DNA of 64,000 nucleotides, taken from assembly GCF_949987535.1 (NCBI RefSeq), contig NC_080067.1:3286001-3350000 (forward strand), given 5' to 3'. The notes under the pieces were generated by a model. That model did no database searches. It was given only the letters and a program-made list of their open reading frames with translations, and had not been told where the DNA came from. The DNA is from Balaenoptera acutorostrata. Taxonomy: Eukaryota; Chordata; Mammalia; Artiodactyla; Balaenopteridae. How positions within the stretch are numbered: the first letter of the stretch is position 1; each line of letters starts with the position of its first letter. Of this stretch, positions 21,871 to 33,798 are shown piece by piece. The position numbers were made by a program, and so were the translations under genes.

Positions 21871-23254
21871 ACTGCGAGCATCGCAACCACCCTGCCTGGA
21901 TCTGCTTCCATTTTCAGGTTAAGATGGAAGGTGGGAGCAGTGAGGTGACAGAGCAGCGCCAGGAATAGGGTGAGATAAGTGAGGCATTTGCTTTGGGCAC
22001 CAAAAAACGAAGTAAGTAAGATAAATATTATTTTAATGCAATATTTTGTAAAATCAAAACACATGCCAAAAGTCCATGATGAATAAAATCTATTTTTAAT
22101 AAAGCCAGGGGAAGTATTCCCAGTTTCTCCTCTTGCTTCAAGCTCCAGCACTCAGTATGGCACTATGACAAGGTGAAAGCAAAGAAGAAAAAGCTGTTTC
22201 TCGTTTCTTCCAACGTTGGTAGCTAAGAGCCAGTCAGCAGACTTGTGTACTCCCATGATATCCCTAGATGCTAGAGAGTGTTCAAGCCGTGATACTGGGG
22301 TGTGGGCCTTCCACTAGCCCAGCCCCCTACCCCGTTCTATCGGGTTCTATCAGGTGCAATGTGGGAGCCGGATCCAGGCTCCTGGGTTCGCCCCACCTCG
22401 GTCAACGCAGACCCTAGTGACCCTGGAACTGTTGAGCAAACACGGACTGAAATATGCTCATGCTCTATTAGAGCCTGGGGTTTAAAGGTCAGCTCTGTGC
22501 TTATCGGCAGAGTCTGATTCACTCCCTAAATGGCTCTCAGGGAGTTTCGTGCTTGCAATATGGACTGAGCAGATGAGCCTTTCCATGCAGAGAGGGGAGC
22601 TATTTGCTTTGCAAGGAGCTGTCTCCGCCAACAGGGAAACTGCAGGTCAGCAGCAGGTGGGAGATGAATGGAGGTGCCCTGTGACGAACACTTCCTTCCG
22701 ACATTGACTTAGAAAGCTCAAGGTACACGGGCATTGGTGGCTTGTGGCTTTCAGTTCTTTCCTGTGAAAATCAGAAAACTTCCAACTGAAACAATTTGGT
22801 GATTTCAATACTGTCAGCAGGCAGGTAATGAGTCATGAAAAGACGGATTTGTCAAAGCCCATATCTATCATGCAGAAACCAATGGTGGGATTTTGAGCTT
22901 TCAGGTCACTTTTCCTCTAACAAAAGCTGGAGATGGGGAGGGCAACTTTTTAAAAAGTTATATGAAGGATTCTTATTTCAATGTAAAGAGAAGAATTCTC
23001 CTAATTTTTAAAATATTTTACTGCAACTGTAACATACCCTCGTCATGTACATGTATGAATGATTTGGGGGTGAGATAGTAATGAGCAAAGGAAAAGAGTC
23101 ACATGGGTTGCTCCAGGCTGCTGCTGGACATGGTCTGCATGTCAATGGCACTTTAAGATTGCAACATTTTGTTGGGTGACCTTCATACCAGTCGACTGCG
23201 CGCACCTTAATCTCTCGCTCAAAAAAAGCTGAGCCTGCTATAGATTTGGTCAGT

Positions 23255-23255
<1 letters not shown>
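21871..23255. other. Unassigned sequence
   Basis: No exon or named repeat is recognised. The part at 22,280-22,520 is more GC-rich and open in several frames but has no protein-like pattern. Confidence 0.4.

Positions 23256-23290
<35 letters not shown>
23256..23290. repeat. (TG)n microsatellite
   Basis: About 16 uninterrupted TG units. Confidence 0.95.
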
Positions 23291-23294
<4 letters not shown>

Positions 23295-24949
23295 TAACTC
23301 AGTTTTTCATTTACCTACTGCTTTATGACTCCTGGTTTAATTTGTACAAAAGGATGAAGTTCATTATTACATAACTCAGAAACGCATCTTTGAGTCTTTA
23401 GGAAAAATAAGTGCAAGGGTTGCCATGGATTGAGACTGAAAAACTTCATAGATAAATCACGGGGTCCACTTTTAAGAGTACAAGAATGCTTCAGAACAGT
23501 TGTAAAATAGGTACACAGATGCACAAGGGGGAAGAAAATGCCCCTTTTTGGTAATAAAGTACCTTTCAGACTTTGAAACTTATAACTAAAAGTTCAAAAG
23601 CAGAATAAATGTTGGGACTGTTAAACTTTTGTGAGGGTTGCCAATTTGTCAGTGAGGCACCTGTGTAGCTCTCTCACTATCCAGTTACCTGCCCCTCTGT
23701 TTTTTTGAGTATTATGTCTTTATTAATCAAGAATTAATACAAAGACTTTTCAGACTAGGAGTAAATATTGCATGGTCCCTGAGCTACGGTTGCACAGTAT
23801 ACCCATGGAAGTTTTATTTCTTAAAGAGTTAAACAAGATTTTCAGTTGTCTAAGTAAGAATATTAAATAATTAAGTTGTGATACTTTGTTCAAGGGGTTC
23901 TAATTTCATCCTTCCCTCCCTCCCTCCCCCCCCTTCTCTCCCTGCCTGTCTCCCTCCCTCCTCCTCCCTTCTTTTCTTTGCTCATTTATTCTTCTCATGT
24001 CCAGTTAAGTGCTTAGATTATCTTATTTCTACCTCTATAATTATTAGCTTTAAGTCAAAGCAATGAGTCCCACTAAGAACCTGAAAGCCAAGTTAGTATC
24101 TTTTTTTAACCTCCTACTTTTCATTTAACTTCATCTTCTCTTTTGCCCCATAATTACAGTGGTTACTAAAACTAGCATTTAGGAGGGAAGTCTCACCAAT
24201 ATGTATATTGCCTCCATTGAGTTTAGGCATTGTCATATGTGTAGCATTTAGCTAAAAGGTAAGGCTAATATTCTTTAAACTGCCTACCCTATTTTGAAAA
24301 ATCTTCACTTACGTCTCTAAACCAAATGTGAATAGTCACAGAATTTGTGGACAGGTATTGTGCAGAAAACCATGAACCTGACATTCAGTTTTCGGGAGAG
24401 AATGTCAAAAATTCCACTGCAAATTGGAGCTGTTGGACTAACATTGATCTATTAATAAGCAGGCAGAATAATTTAGCTACTTTCCCTGCTGAGCCAAAAT
24501 ATAGTGCTGTCATGTTTTCTCCCGTGGTGTTCTCCAGTGTGGGTTTACTTGGTCCTGGGAATTTCCTGTGGAAAAGCCCATTTCTGTCCATCAGCCATCG
24601 CCTGTTCCAGGGAATGGTAAATGGCAGTAGTACGGCATGCTGAATTTTAATGTGACAGTGGCCTGCCCTGGTTTCAGAAATGGGTCCTGCATATGTGAAC
24701 CCATGAAAATAGTTGGGAGCAGTTTCAGAATGGAAAATTCCTTATAACTGGTATATATGGTGTTCACCATGCTTCTACTGAAACATGTCTGTAAGTAGCT
24801 TGCATTCAAGAATGGGAAACCCTCATTTCTAAAGACCTTTTGGTTTCTCCTTGACCTACCTTTGCTTTTCATTGACCAGCTTTGCAACCACTGCTTTGTT
24901 CCCCTCTAACTAGCCAGGTGCATTGCCCCCACTGGCTTCTATCGAATTC
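23291..24949. other. Unassigned sequence with a pyrimidine tract
   Basis: I see no exon or named repeat apart from the pyrimidine tract listed separately. The 98-codon frames near 24,347-24,887 on both strands do not resemble a protein family. Confidence 0.4.
23909..23980. repeat. Pyrimidine-rich (CCCT/CCTT)n tract
   Basis: Some 70 bp of almost pure C and T, with CCCT units and a C8 run on the plus strand, a form able to adopt unusual structures. Confidence 0.85.
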
Positions 24950-25225
24950 AGAGTTGGGCCTGTGCCTTCACACTCAGGCCATTCCTGCTCTCACTCCCTC
25001 CTGCCTTATGTTTGTCCTTGACCTTAATTTGGCTGGTCGGTTTGCCATTCTCCACATTCGTCCCTCCCTAGCCTTTGTGTGGGCTCCTCTGTCATTTATT
25101 TTTAACTGGTGGCACGTGGCCCTTCCTTGTCTCCTGCCAGGCTGCGTTCTCCCTCCTCCAGAGCCAGCCCAGGTCTTGTCTTCTCTGGAAGGACCTTCCT
25201 CTATTTGAATCTACATTCTGTCCCC
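24950..25225 (+). mobile_element. Possible L2 fragment
   Basis: The C/T-rich wording, especially TCTTCTCTGGAAGGACCTTC near the end, resembles the L2 3' region (CTCCAGGAAGCCTTCC). The match is weak. Confidence 0.3.
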
Positions 25226-25239
25226 AGGACTTGCTAACT

Positions 25240-25542
25240 CTTTTTTTTTTTTTTAGAACTTTTTAAAAAATTAAAGTATTTTACAATTTTGTGATTTACA
25301 ATGTTGTGTTAATTTCTCTGCACAGCAGAGTGACTCAGCTATACATATATACATTCTTTTTCATATTCTTTTCCGTTATGGTTTATCCCAGGAGATTGAA
25401 TATAGTTCCCTGTGCTGTACAGTAGGACCTTGTTGTGTATCCATCCTATATATATACTAGTTGGCCTCTGCTAATCCCAAACACCCAATCCATCCCTCTC
25501 CCACCCCCCCTCCCCCTTGGCAGCCACAAGTCTGTTCTCTAT
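25240..25542 (-). mobile_element. L1 3'UTR insertion with 14-bp TSD
   Basis: A T15 tract (the A tail) is followed by the antisense L1 3'UTR: GATTTACAATGTTGTGTTAA, TTCCCTGTGCTGTACAGTAG, CCTCCCCCTTGGCAGCCAC. A perfect TSD, AGGACTTGCTAACT, lies at 25,226-25,239 and 25,543-25,556. No coding part of the L1 is included. Confidence 0.96.
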
Positions 25543-26004
25543 AGGACTTGCTAACTTTTGACCATCTGAATACATGTGTAGTCAAACAACCTGAATTTGT
25601 CGTAAACGTTCAAAGACTAAGATTTTTGTTTCTTGTATGTTTTGTAATCTCATGGCAGGTGCTTAATGGGGTATGTCTCAGTTCAGGAAATGAAATTCCA
25701 GGTGGTGACCCTTGCAAGATGGGAGGTAACCAAGTCTATTTTCATAAAGATACATCTCTTAAGGCTGCTTCTGTATCTGACGGAACAAGCCAGGGAAAGG
25801 CCTGCTTATCTGTCTGTGTATTTTAGCTTTCCTAATTGGTAACAGTCGTCTCTGGAAAAGTGTTTATATGGATTATCCAAGGTGATCATTAATATTATTA
25901 ACATTGTACATTTCGTTCTTTAATCTCTTTGGGGAGTATTTATTGCCTTTCTCAGAGTTAATCAATAACAGTTTTTCTAAGGGAAACTTTTTTTCCCCTA
26001 TCTT

Positions 26005-26345
26005 AACCATTTTTAAGTATACAGTTCAGTGGGGGTATTAAGTACGTTTACATGGTGCAACAGTCACCACCATCCATCTCCAGAATTCTCCATCTTGCAA
26101 AACTGAAACTCTGTCCCCACTAAACAGTAACTCCCCATTTCCCCTCCTGCCAGCCCCTGGCCACCATCATTCTGCTTTCTGTCTCTATGAATTTGACTAC
26201 TCCAGTATCTCATGTACGTGGAATCATATGGTATTTGCTTTTTGTGACTGACTTATTTCACTTAGCATAATGTCCTCAAGGTACCTCCATGTTGTAGTGT
26301 AAGTCAGAATTTCCTTCCTTTTTAAGGCTGAATAATATTTGACTA
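26005..26345 (-). mobile_element. L1M 3' end, antisense
   Basis: TTTAAGTATACAGTTCAGTG, GGTGCAACAGTCACCACCAT, CTCTGTCCCCACTAAACAG, GGAATCATATGGTATTTGC and TTTAAGGCTGAATAATATT are consecutive antisense pieces of the L1M 3'UTR and ORF2 end. Confidence 0.85.
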
Positions 26346-26985
26346 ATGAACAGTTCTTAAAGAATTTTGCAACAGCGTTTTAACCCCTGACTTGTGTTCG
26401 TATGCGGTTATGCTGATTATTTCACGTATTCAAGTCTGTTTTTTTTTTTTTTTTGTAGTTATTAGGTTATACTCCTTTGTTGGTGATCACTGAAATTAGA
26501 TTATGAAAGTATTAACTTGATTTTCCTTAAATTCTCAAGGTCCTAAGACATTCACAATTAATAGTGATTTTCTATTTTATTCTACATAGGAAAAGATACA
26601 TCTTTTCCATTTTTTTAGAAAGAAAAGATTTTGTTTAAAAAATTGCTATTTTTAGTCACCAAAATATAGATTACATTAGCCATGTCTTGGAATTAGACAC
26701 ATTTTAAGCATTTACAAGAATATAAAATAATTTTTAAATATACGAATAAAAATTTTTCACTGTTAAAATAATCGTATTACAAAACACTTGGAGAAAAGAC
26801 ACTAGAAAAATCCATCTCTTAAATATAATTTCGAATTTTAGTGTCTTTCCCTCCAGTCTTTTTGGCTTGCACATATTTTTATTTGCATGGTTTTAATCAC
26901 GGTATGTTATAAATGCCTTTATATCTCTAAGAAAGAAAAGCTTCCCAACAGAAATCAAGGCACCTTTACAAAGAGTATGAACACT
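26346..26985. other. AT-rich sequence, possibly further old L1
   Basis: An 18-base T run lies near 26,439. The stretch at 26,800-26,950 (TTCCCTCCAGTCTTTTTGGC) resembles the antisense 3' region of old L1s, but too weakly to delimit. Confidence 0.3.
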
Positions 26986-26989
26986 TATT

Positions 26990-27345
26990 TGACTGAACTC
27001 AAAAGCGCCGTGACAGAAGCACAGTTAATGTGCGTGTTTGGACACTAAGGTTCTGCTGTTTGCATGATGAGGGATGACGGGGTGGAACTTTGCTGGAGCT
27101 GGTAGGAGCCATGCTGTGATTGGCCATATTTATGGAGAACATATCTGCCTCTGGAAAGAGAGAAGGAGACAAGGACAAGCAGAGATGAACGATGGAGACC
27201 CTGTGGGCGTCTGGGCAGTTCTGCCCTTCCCCAGACTCTGAGGATGCCTCAGTACCCTTGCATTAAAGTTCCTTTTCTGATTAGTGTTTGAAAATTGGGG
27301 TTCTGTTTCTTTTCACTGAAAGAGACTTGACTAATCCATCTTGCC
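26990..27345 (+). mobile_element. Possible MaLR-type LTR fragment
   Basis: The end of the stretch, GGGGTTCTGTTTCTTTTCAC with TGAAAGAGACTTGACTAATC, resembles the 3' terminus of a MaLR LTR (consensus GGGTTTCTGTTACTTGC with AAAGAGTCCTGACTAATAC). The remainder fits only loosely. LTRs of this group are non-coding relics of endogenous retrovirus-like elements. Confidence 0.35.
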
Positions 27346-27516
27346 TCTGACCTATCTCTGTTTGGGTGGTCTGAATGATTTACTAGCTTTCTATGCTTCA
27401 AGCTGATACTCCTATTCTTCAGTGAAACTCACCCAACCAGCAGGCAGGTGTAGTTTCCCTGTGGCTCTGTGGCTGGGGTCTAAGAGGTACTTAAGAACTG
27501 CTTACTGAATGAAGTA

Positions 27517-28158
27517 GTCTCTTTTTAATTTATTTTTTTAATTGAAGTACAGTTGATATGGAGAATTATATAATATAAGTGAATCTTTAGAAAACTAATT
27601 TCAATGAGAAAGTAAGTTGCAGAAGGTTATGGCAAACATACAGTTTTTATAAAGTTTAAATATAAAATTAAATACTAGAGTATGGAATTTTTAAATGCCA
27701 GAATCTGGATACTAGTTACTTCCAGTTGAAGAAGACTCGGGGAATCATAAAGTGGTATTTGCGGGGTCATCAACTGCATTGTCATGTTTTTTTTTAATTA
27801 AAAAATTTTTTTAATTGAAGTATAGTTGATTTACAATGTTGTGTTAGTTTCTGGTGTACAGCAACGTGATTCAGCTATATGTATACATATATCCATTCTT
27901 TTTCAGATTCTTTTTCATTATAGGTTATTATAGAGTATTGAATATACTTCCCTGTGCTATACAGTAGGACCTTGTTTATCTATTTTATATATAGGAGTGT
28001 GTATCTACTAAAACTCCTAATTTATACCCCTCCTTCCCCTTTGGTAACCGTTAGTTTGTTTTCTAAGTCTGTGAGTCTGTTTCTGTTTTGTAAATAAGTT
28101 TATTTGTATCCTTTTTTTTAGGTTCCACCTATAAGTGATATCATACGGTATTTGTCTT
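27517..28158 (-). mobile_element. L1 3' fragment with possible 3'-transduced flank
   Basis: The right part (27,789-28,158) is an antisense L1 3'UTR starting from TTTAATTGAAGTATAGTTGA. The left margin (27,517-27,570) is a second, tiny L1 3' terminus with a T-rich tail. The 220 bp between them has no L1 match. Neither L1 piece alone is flanked by a TSD, but TGAATGAAGTA occurs at 27,506-27,516 and 28,159-28,169, enclosing the whole unit. One reading is a single insertion that carried source-locus DNA downstream of the L1. The alternative is two unrelated insertions. Confidence 0.65.
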
Positions 28159-28169
28159 TGAATGAAGTA

Positions 28170-30090
28170 ATTTTGATGACAAATACGCTCTTTCCTTGAA
28201 ACCTGTAGCAATCTTCTTGGGCACCAAGAAGCAACTACTTGTGTCTTCACAGCTCAAAATCCTGTGACACCATTAGGTGACCACTGAATATGAATCCATC
28301 TTTCCACATCTCCTGTTTGCAGAGCACTGACCACTGACAAATTCTAAGCACAAAAGTGATCAGACTCTTGGCTTTCATTGGTGATTCATTATCCAGTCCC
28401 CACCCATCCCTTCCCGTCCAGGGCTTGGTCCTTAGATGTGTGGTGTCTAGGACTTTAAGCTTACATTAGGGGTGACGGCCATGGTTCACCCTAAGAGGAG
28501 GGTCCTGGCATCACTGATTATACACAGGATAAGTAGAAGTAAATCAGAAGAAGTAAAGATACCCCTGTGTCATAACAGCTGATAATTGAACTTGGAATTA
28601 ATATATTCACAGGACAAGATAAAACAAAACTTACTCCCTCTGGCATCAAACCTTCCCCATTACTGCAAAGAAGGGCATGGCATGAGAAAGCTCTCTCCCT
28701 AGGTTTACTGCAGCTGTACTTAGACCTGTCTGTGTTGTTGAAATCGTTTCAAGTTCAGGAGTTAGCTTTGCTCTTCTGGCTAAACCTAGTTAATTGTTAC
28801 AGGATGGTGGATTGTATAGAGTATTCAGTAATACATAAAAAGAGTTGATGGATTTTCTCATGGCAATGTATTATAATTTATAACATTTATTAAATGCCTC
28901 AGATTGTTTTCCTACTTGAATTTAAAAAATAAATATGTAGTTCTTTGGCATTCCATTGATTTGAGTTGAAAATCAATTGGAAAGGGGGTGCTATGCTGGC
29001 TAATTTTATCATTAAAATACATGTTGCTGATGTTTTCCTATACTTTTGTTTTAAAATTACTTGATTTCTTGTAAACACTGAAGCAATGTTTGCATAGCTG
29101 TGTTCCCTATAATGATAGGAGACTGGAAAGTAGCAAAAAAATACTTTGCAAGGATAACAACAGTATCAGTCATTTGCAGCTGGACTAGAAAAGAATGTAG
29201 TGTATGTTGAACTATTACTTACTCCCTTTTGGAAAATAGGGGAGTAACTAATACTCTAACAATATTATTACATGGTGGAGTGATGACCCCAGAGATCCAG
29301 TTGTACCACTACGATAATTTATAAATCAAAGAAATATCACCATCAAGACTTCAGACTTTGATTAAGAGCAGGAGAGGGAAACGATGGAGGGGAGAAAGAG
29401 GCCATGGCAGTGAGGGCGGAGACTGTAGCTGTATACTCTGGCTTACGTCAAGTTAGGTAACAAAAATCCTCTATTTGCCTTCTCAAAATGTCTTTTTTCA
29501 TATGCATGTGTGCCTGTCCCAGCAACTGGAATATTAGCTCTCTGAGGGAAGATGCTACAGAAGATGGGTTTGTAAAGATGTACACCTGCCCTCTGGGAAC
29601 TTAACTTCCTGTTCGGTGAGACAAAAATGCCACCTACGAGGATAGCTAAAAATACAGTATGTTTCAAGTGTCGTAGAGATTCATAGAGTTTACCAGTTTG
29701 TTAAACTTGTTTAAATTATAGGAAGTAGGTTAAACAGTGGATTCATCCCTATGGCCTAAGGCTCAGGGTTGCAAAGCAATTTGTTGCCATTAATGATGTT
29801 GATGTAATTAGATGTTGAAAAGCTTCTATGGCCAAGTAAGTTTGGAAAATTCTGGATTAATCAAAGTGAAAAAGACTACTCAGTCTTTAAGATACCAAAG
29901 TACACTGTGAATTTCCAAAAGGGTGATACAGGATATTTGTCTAACTAGAGAACTCTTTAGAATTGTAGAATAGCTTGTAGGACTTGCATTCACTGTAACA
30001 CGCTTTGGGAAATTCTGGCAAAAATGAGAACTGCTTTAATGGCGGTAAGTGTTCAGTATGGCGGCATAAAGGAAGGCTCTAGAGTTCCTT
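28170..30090. other. Unassigned sequence
   Basis: No exon or named repeat is recognised in about 1.9 kb. Confidence 0.4.
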
Positions 30091-30099
30091 GAATCCCAC

Positions 30100-30525
30100 T
30101 GTATTCATTTGCTGTTTCTGTTGTAACAAATTACCACCAATTCAGTAGCTTAAAACAACACAAATTTATTATCTTATAGTTCTGGAAATAAAAGTTCAAA
30201 ATAGGTCAGCCAGGTTTTGTTCCTTCTGGAGAATATAGGGAAGAATCTGTTTCCCCTGCCTTTTCCAGCTCTTAGAGGCTGTCCATATTCCTTGACTCGT
30301 GGCCCTGCATCACCCCGACCTCTGCATCTTTCATCACGTCTCCTTCTCTTGATTCTCCTGCCTCTTTCCCTTATAGGGACCCCGGTGATTGTATTGGACC
30401 TCTCCATCTCAAGATCCTTACCTTAATCATATCTGTAAAATCCCTTTGCCATGTAATGTAACATTTTCACATGTTCCAGGATTAGGATGTGGACAACTCT
30501 GGAGACCATTATTCAACCTCCTATA
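30100..30525 (-). mobile_element. MLT1-type MaLR LTR, antisense, with 5-bp TSD
   Basis: TGTATTCATTTGCTGTTTCTG, then TGTAACAAATTACCACCAAT, AGCTTAAAACAACACAAATT, CCTTTTCCAGCTCTTAGAGG and CATCTCAAGATCCTTACC follow the antisense consensus of an MLT1-type LTR. CCCAC occurs at 30,095-30,099 and 30,526-30,530, the 5-bp duplication expected of a retrovirus-type integrase. No internal viral gene is present; it is a solitary LTR. The flanking DNA, with a GGTACCCAGTACACATTTGG block just downstream, looks like an L2 3' end. Confidence 0.85.
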
Positions 30526-30599
30526 CCCACATTCTATTTCCCAGAACACTAGGTGGTACCCAGTACACATTTGGTGAATACTGTTAAGAGACTGAATTG

Positions 30600-31075
30600 A
30601 ATGATTTTAGGAAAGCTTCCTGAATTATGCTGGTAAAGGAGGCATGGACTTCTGGCGTCATCATGGCAAGTGGGTTTTGCAAGAATTTTTAAGAGTGTAG
30701 GTTTTTTTGAGAAAAGTCTTCCCAGTGTGGTTAGTGTTATGAAATGATGATTTCACAGAGGCAGAATGCATTGCTGCAGAAACACACATCATTCCCTCAA
30801 TAATCGCTCAGCATGCTGACCTCCCTCCAGACCTGCTTCCTGTGTTGGGATTGTTTTGCTGTGGCCAGACTTTGAGTGGGAGGAAGAAGGAGGTTGGCAG
30901 AGTCGAGTGGGAGAAGGCCAGAGTGGAAGGAGCAGAGAAGGAATTAGCCAGGTCTGATGGAGAGATGGTTTCTGAGATGCCTTTGAGAAGAGGAGGTGTC
31001 TTATGAGACACTCCACGATGTCCCTAAGATAGTACAGTAACATTAGAGGGACAGAAAAGGCAGTCTTCTTCATTT
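30600..31075. other. Unassigned sequence
   Basis: No exon or named repeat is recognised. A minus-strand frame of 94 codons (30,789-31,073) has no protein signature. Confidence 0.4.
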
Positions 31076-31742
31076 CCGTAGAAGGCTATGTCCAATGTGT
31101 CTGGCTTCTTGTTTTTCTTGTCAATCATTGTTTTTATTTTTATTCTTTCAGAAATAAATTTTATTCTGATGTTTATTGTAGAAAATAAATATTGCCTAGT
31201 CTAATGCTCAGAGATAACCACTGTAACATTTTGGTATATTTTCTTTCAATTTTTTTTCCGTATATATTGTTACATTTTAGAATCAGGACCATGGTCTAGA
31301 TATAGTTTTGTGTCTTACTTATGTTCACTTGACTGGGAGCATCTCCTCGTGGCATTAAATCGTCTTCAAAACATGATTAATTAATGACTGTATATATTGC
31401 ACTTTGGGGTGTATAACTGTAGTTGAACATTCATGCTTTGCTTTCATCTTTTGCCATCTTCTTAGTTGCTTCTACGTGAGAGTAGATGAAGTCAAAGGAC
31501 ATGAACATTTTTATACTTCTTCTTAGACATGGTCAAAGGTATTCATTTACACTCTGGCACTGTATGAGAGTGTTTTCAGCTCTTCACATTCAGCAGCAAT
31601 AAGTATTAATCATTTTAAATTTTTTGAATGTTTCTTGGACATTTATAGCAATTCTTTTGTGACCTTTTGATCCATGTTCTTTGCCCATTTATCCATCGAG
31701 ATGTTAATATTTTCCTTAGAACTTCCTATTAAAGATCCCTTG

Positions 31743-32372
31743 AGTCATGTACCACAATGTTCACTGCAGCTCTATTTACAATCGCCAGGACATGGAAGCA
31801 ACCTAAGTGTCCATCGACAGAGGAATGGATAAAGAAGATGTGGCACATATATACAATGGAATAGTACTCAGCCATAAAAAGAAACGAAATTGCGTTATGT
31901 GTAGTGAGGCGGATGGACCTAGAGTCTGTCATACAGAGTGAAGTAAGTCAGAAAGAGAAAAACAAATACCGTATGCTAACACATATATGTGGAATCAAAA
32001 AAAAAAAAGGTTCTGAAGAACCTAGGGGCAGGACAGGAATAAAGACACAGACATAGAGAATGGACTTGAGGACGCAGGGAGGGGGAAGGGTAAGCTGGGA
32101 CGAAGTGAAAGAGTGGCATGGACATATATACACTACCAAACGTAAAATAGATAGCTAGTGGGAAGCAGCCACGTAGCACAGGGAGATCAGCTCGGTGCTT
32201 TGTGACCACCTAGAGGGGTGGGATAGGGAGGGTGGGAGGGAGACGCAGAGGGAGGGGATATGGGGATATATGTATATGTATAGCTGATTCACTTTGTTAT
32301 ACAGCAGAAACTAACACACCATTGTAAAGCAATTATACTCCAATAAAGATGTTAAAAAAAATACAAGGAAAA
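31743..32372 (+). mobile_element. Younger L1 3' fragment, sense
   Basis: The copy starts in ORF2 (sense words CAGCTCTATTTACAATCGCC, GGATAAAGAAGATGTGGCAC), passes through the 3'UTR and ends with the polyadenylation signal CCAATAAAGATGTTAAAAAA. Flanks AAAGATCCCTTG (31,731-31,742) and AAAGATCCTTTG (32,373-32,384) are a 12-bp TSD with one mismatch. The 3'UTR is of the same subfamily as the L1 at 10.1-11.2 kb. Confidence 0.93.
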
Positions 32373-33240
32373 AAAGATCCTTTGTATGTCACATCTCTGA
32401 AAATTATTTTCCTACTTTGCTGTTTGCCCTTTAATTTTGAGTATTGTGCTGTGTGATATATGAATTTTTTCATGTTTATTACTACAGTCAAATCTAATAT
32501 TACTTTCTGATGTACTCCACTACTTCTATGTTTGGAAATTCTTTGTTTGGCCAATAGCCAGTAAATAGCCACCTATATTTTTCATAATATTTTATAATTT
32601 TATTTTTTAATTTAGTGTGTAATCCACCTGTCATTCAGTTTGACATATTTTATGAGGTAGAGATATAATTTTTTAACTATTCAAATAGTTACTTCAACAC
32701 CATTTATTGAATAATCCCTTTATTCTTTATTGAGTTGTGATTAAATCTATCTTTAATTAAATTAGTATATATGTTTTTATATCTGGGCTCTTTATTCTAT
32801 TTCTTTAACCATCTGTTAGTTATTGTAGCAGAACCATATTATATTTTGTATAGCACATTTCTATTTTTGATATGGTAAGCCATAAGCCCTTCACTATTCC
32901 ATATTTTAAATGTTCCTTAGTAACTATCATCTGAGTGTTCTTCAAGGTGAATGTTGGAATTAATTTTCAAATAAAAAATTCTGATATATCTGCATGGAAT
33001 TATGTACAAACTATGAATTATTTTGGAAGAATTTGCATCTTTACAATTTTTAATCATTTCATAATCCACCTGTTTTTTCAAGTCTTATTTGATGTGACAG
33101 AAAAATTGTTTCTTCACACAAGTTCTGCATAATTTTAAGGTTATTCCTAGGTATTATATACTTTTTATTTAATTATATTTGGGATTTTATCTATTGATTT
33201 CTAATTGGTGGTTACTGTTATATAAAAACTGTTGATTTCT

Positions 33241-33671
33241 TTTTATTGAAGTATAGTTATTTACAATGTTTCAGGTGTACAGCAAAGTGATTCAGATATA
33301 AATATATATTCTTTTTCAGATTCTTTTCCATTATAAGTTATTACAAGATATTGACTATAGTTCCCTGTGCTATACAGTAGGTCCTTCTTGGTTACCTATT
33401 TTATATACAGTAGTGTTAATCACAAACTCCTAATTTATCCCTCCATGCCCTTTCCCCATTGGTAACTATAAGTTTGTTTTCTATGTTTGTTAGTCTATTT
33501 CTGTTTTATAATTAAATTCCTTTGTATCATTTTTTTAGATTCCACATATAAGTGATATCATATGATACTTGTCTTTCTCTGTCTTACTTCACTTAGTATG
33601 ATAATCTGTAAGGCCATCCATGTTGCTGCAAGTGGCATTATTTCATTCTTTTTTATGGCTGAGTAATATTC

Positions 33672-33710
<39 letters not shown>

Positions 33711-33724
33711 TGTGAGTGTATATA

Positions 33725-33798
<74 letters not shown>

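Noticed and set aside
30100..30525. Endogenous retrovirus with genes
   Set aside because: Only a solitary LTR with a 5-bp target duplication is present. The other LTRs in the window are likewise solitary.
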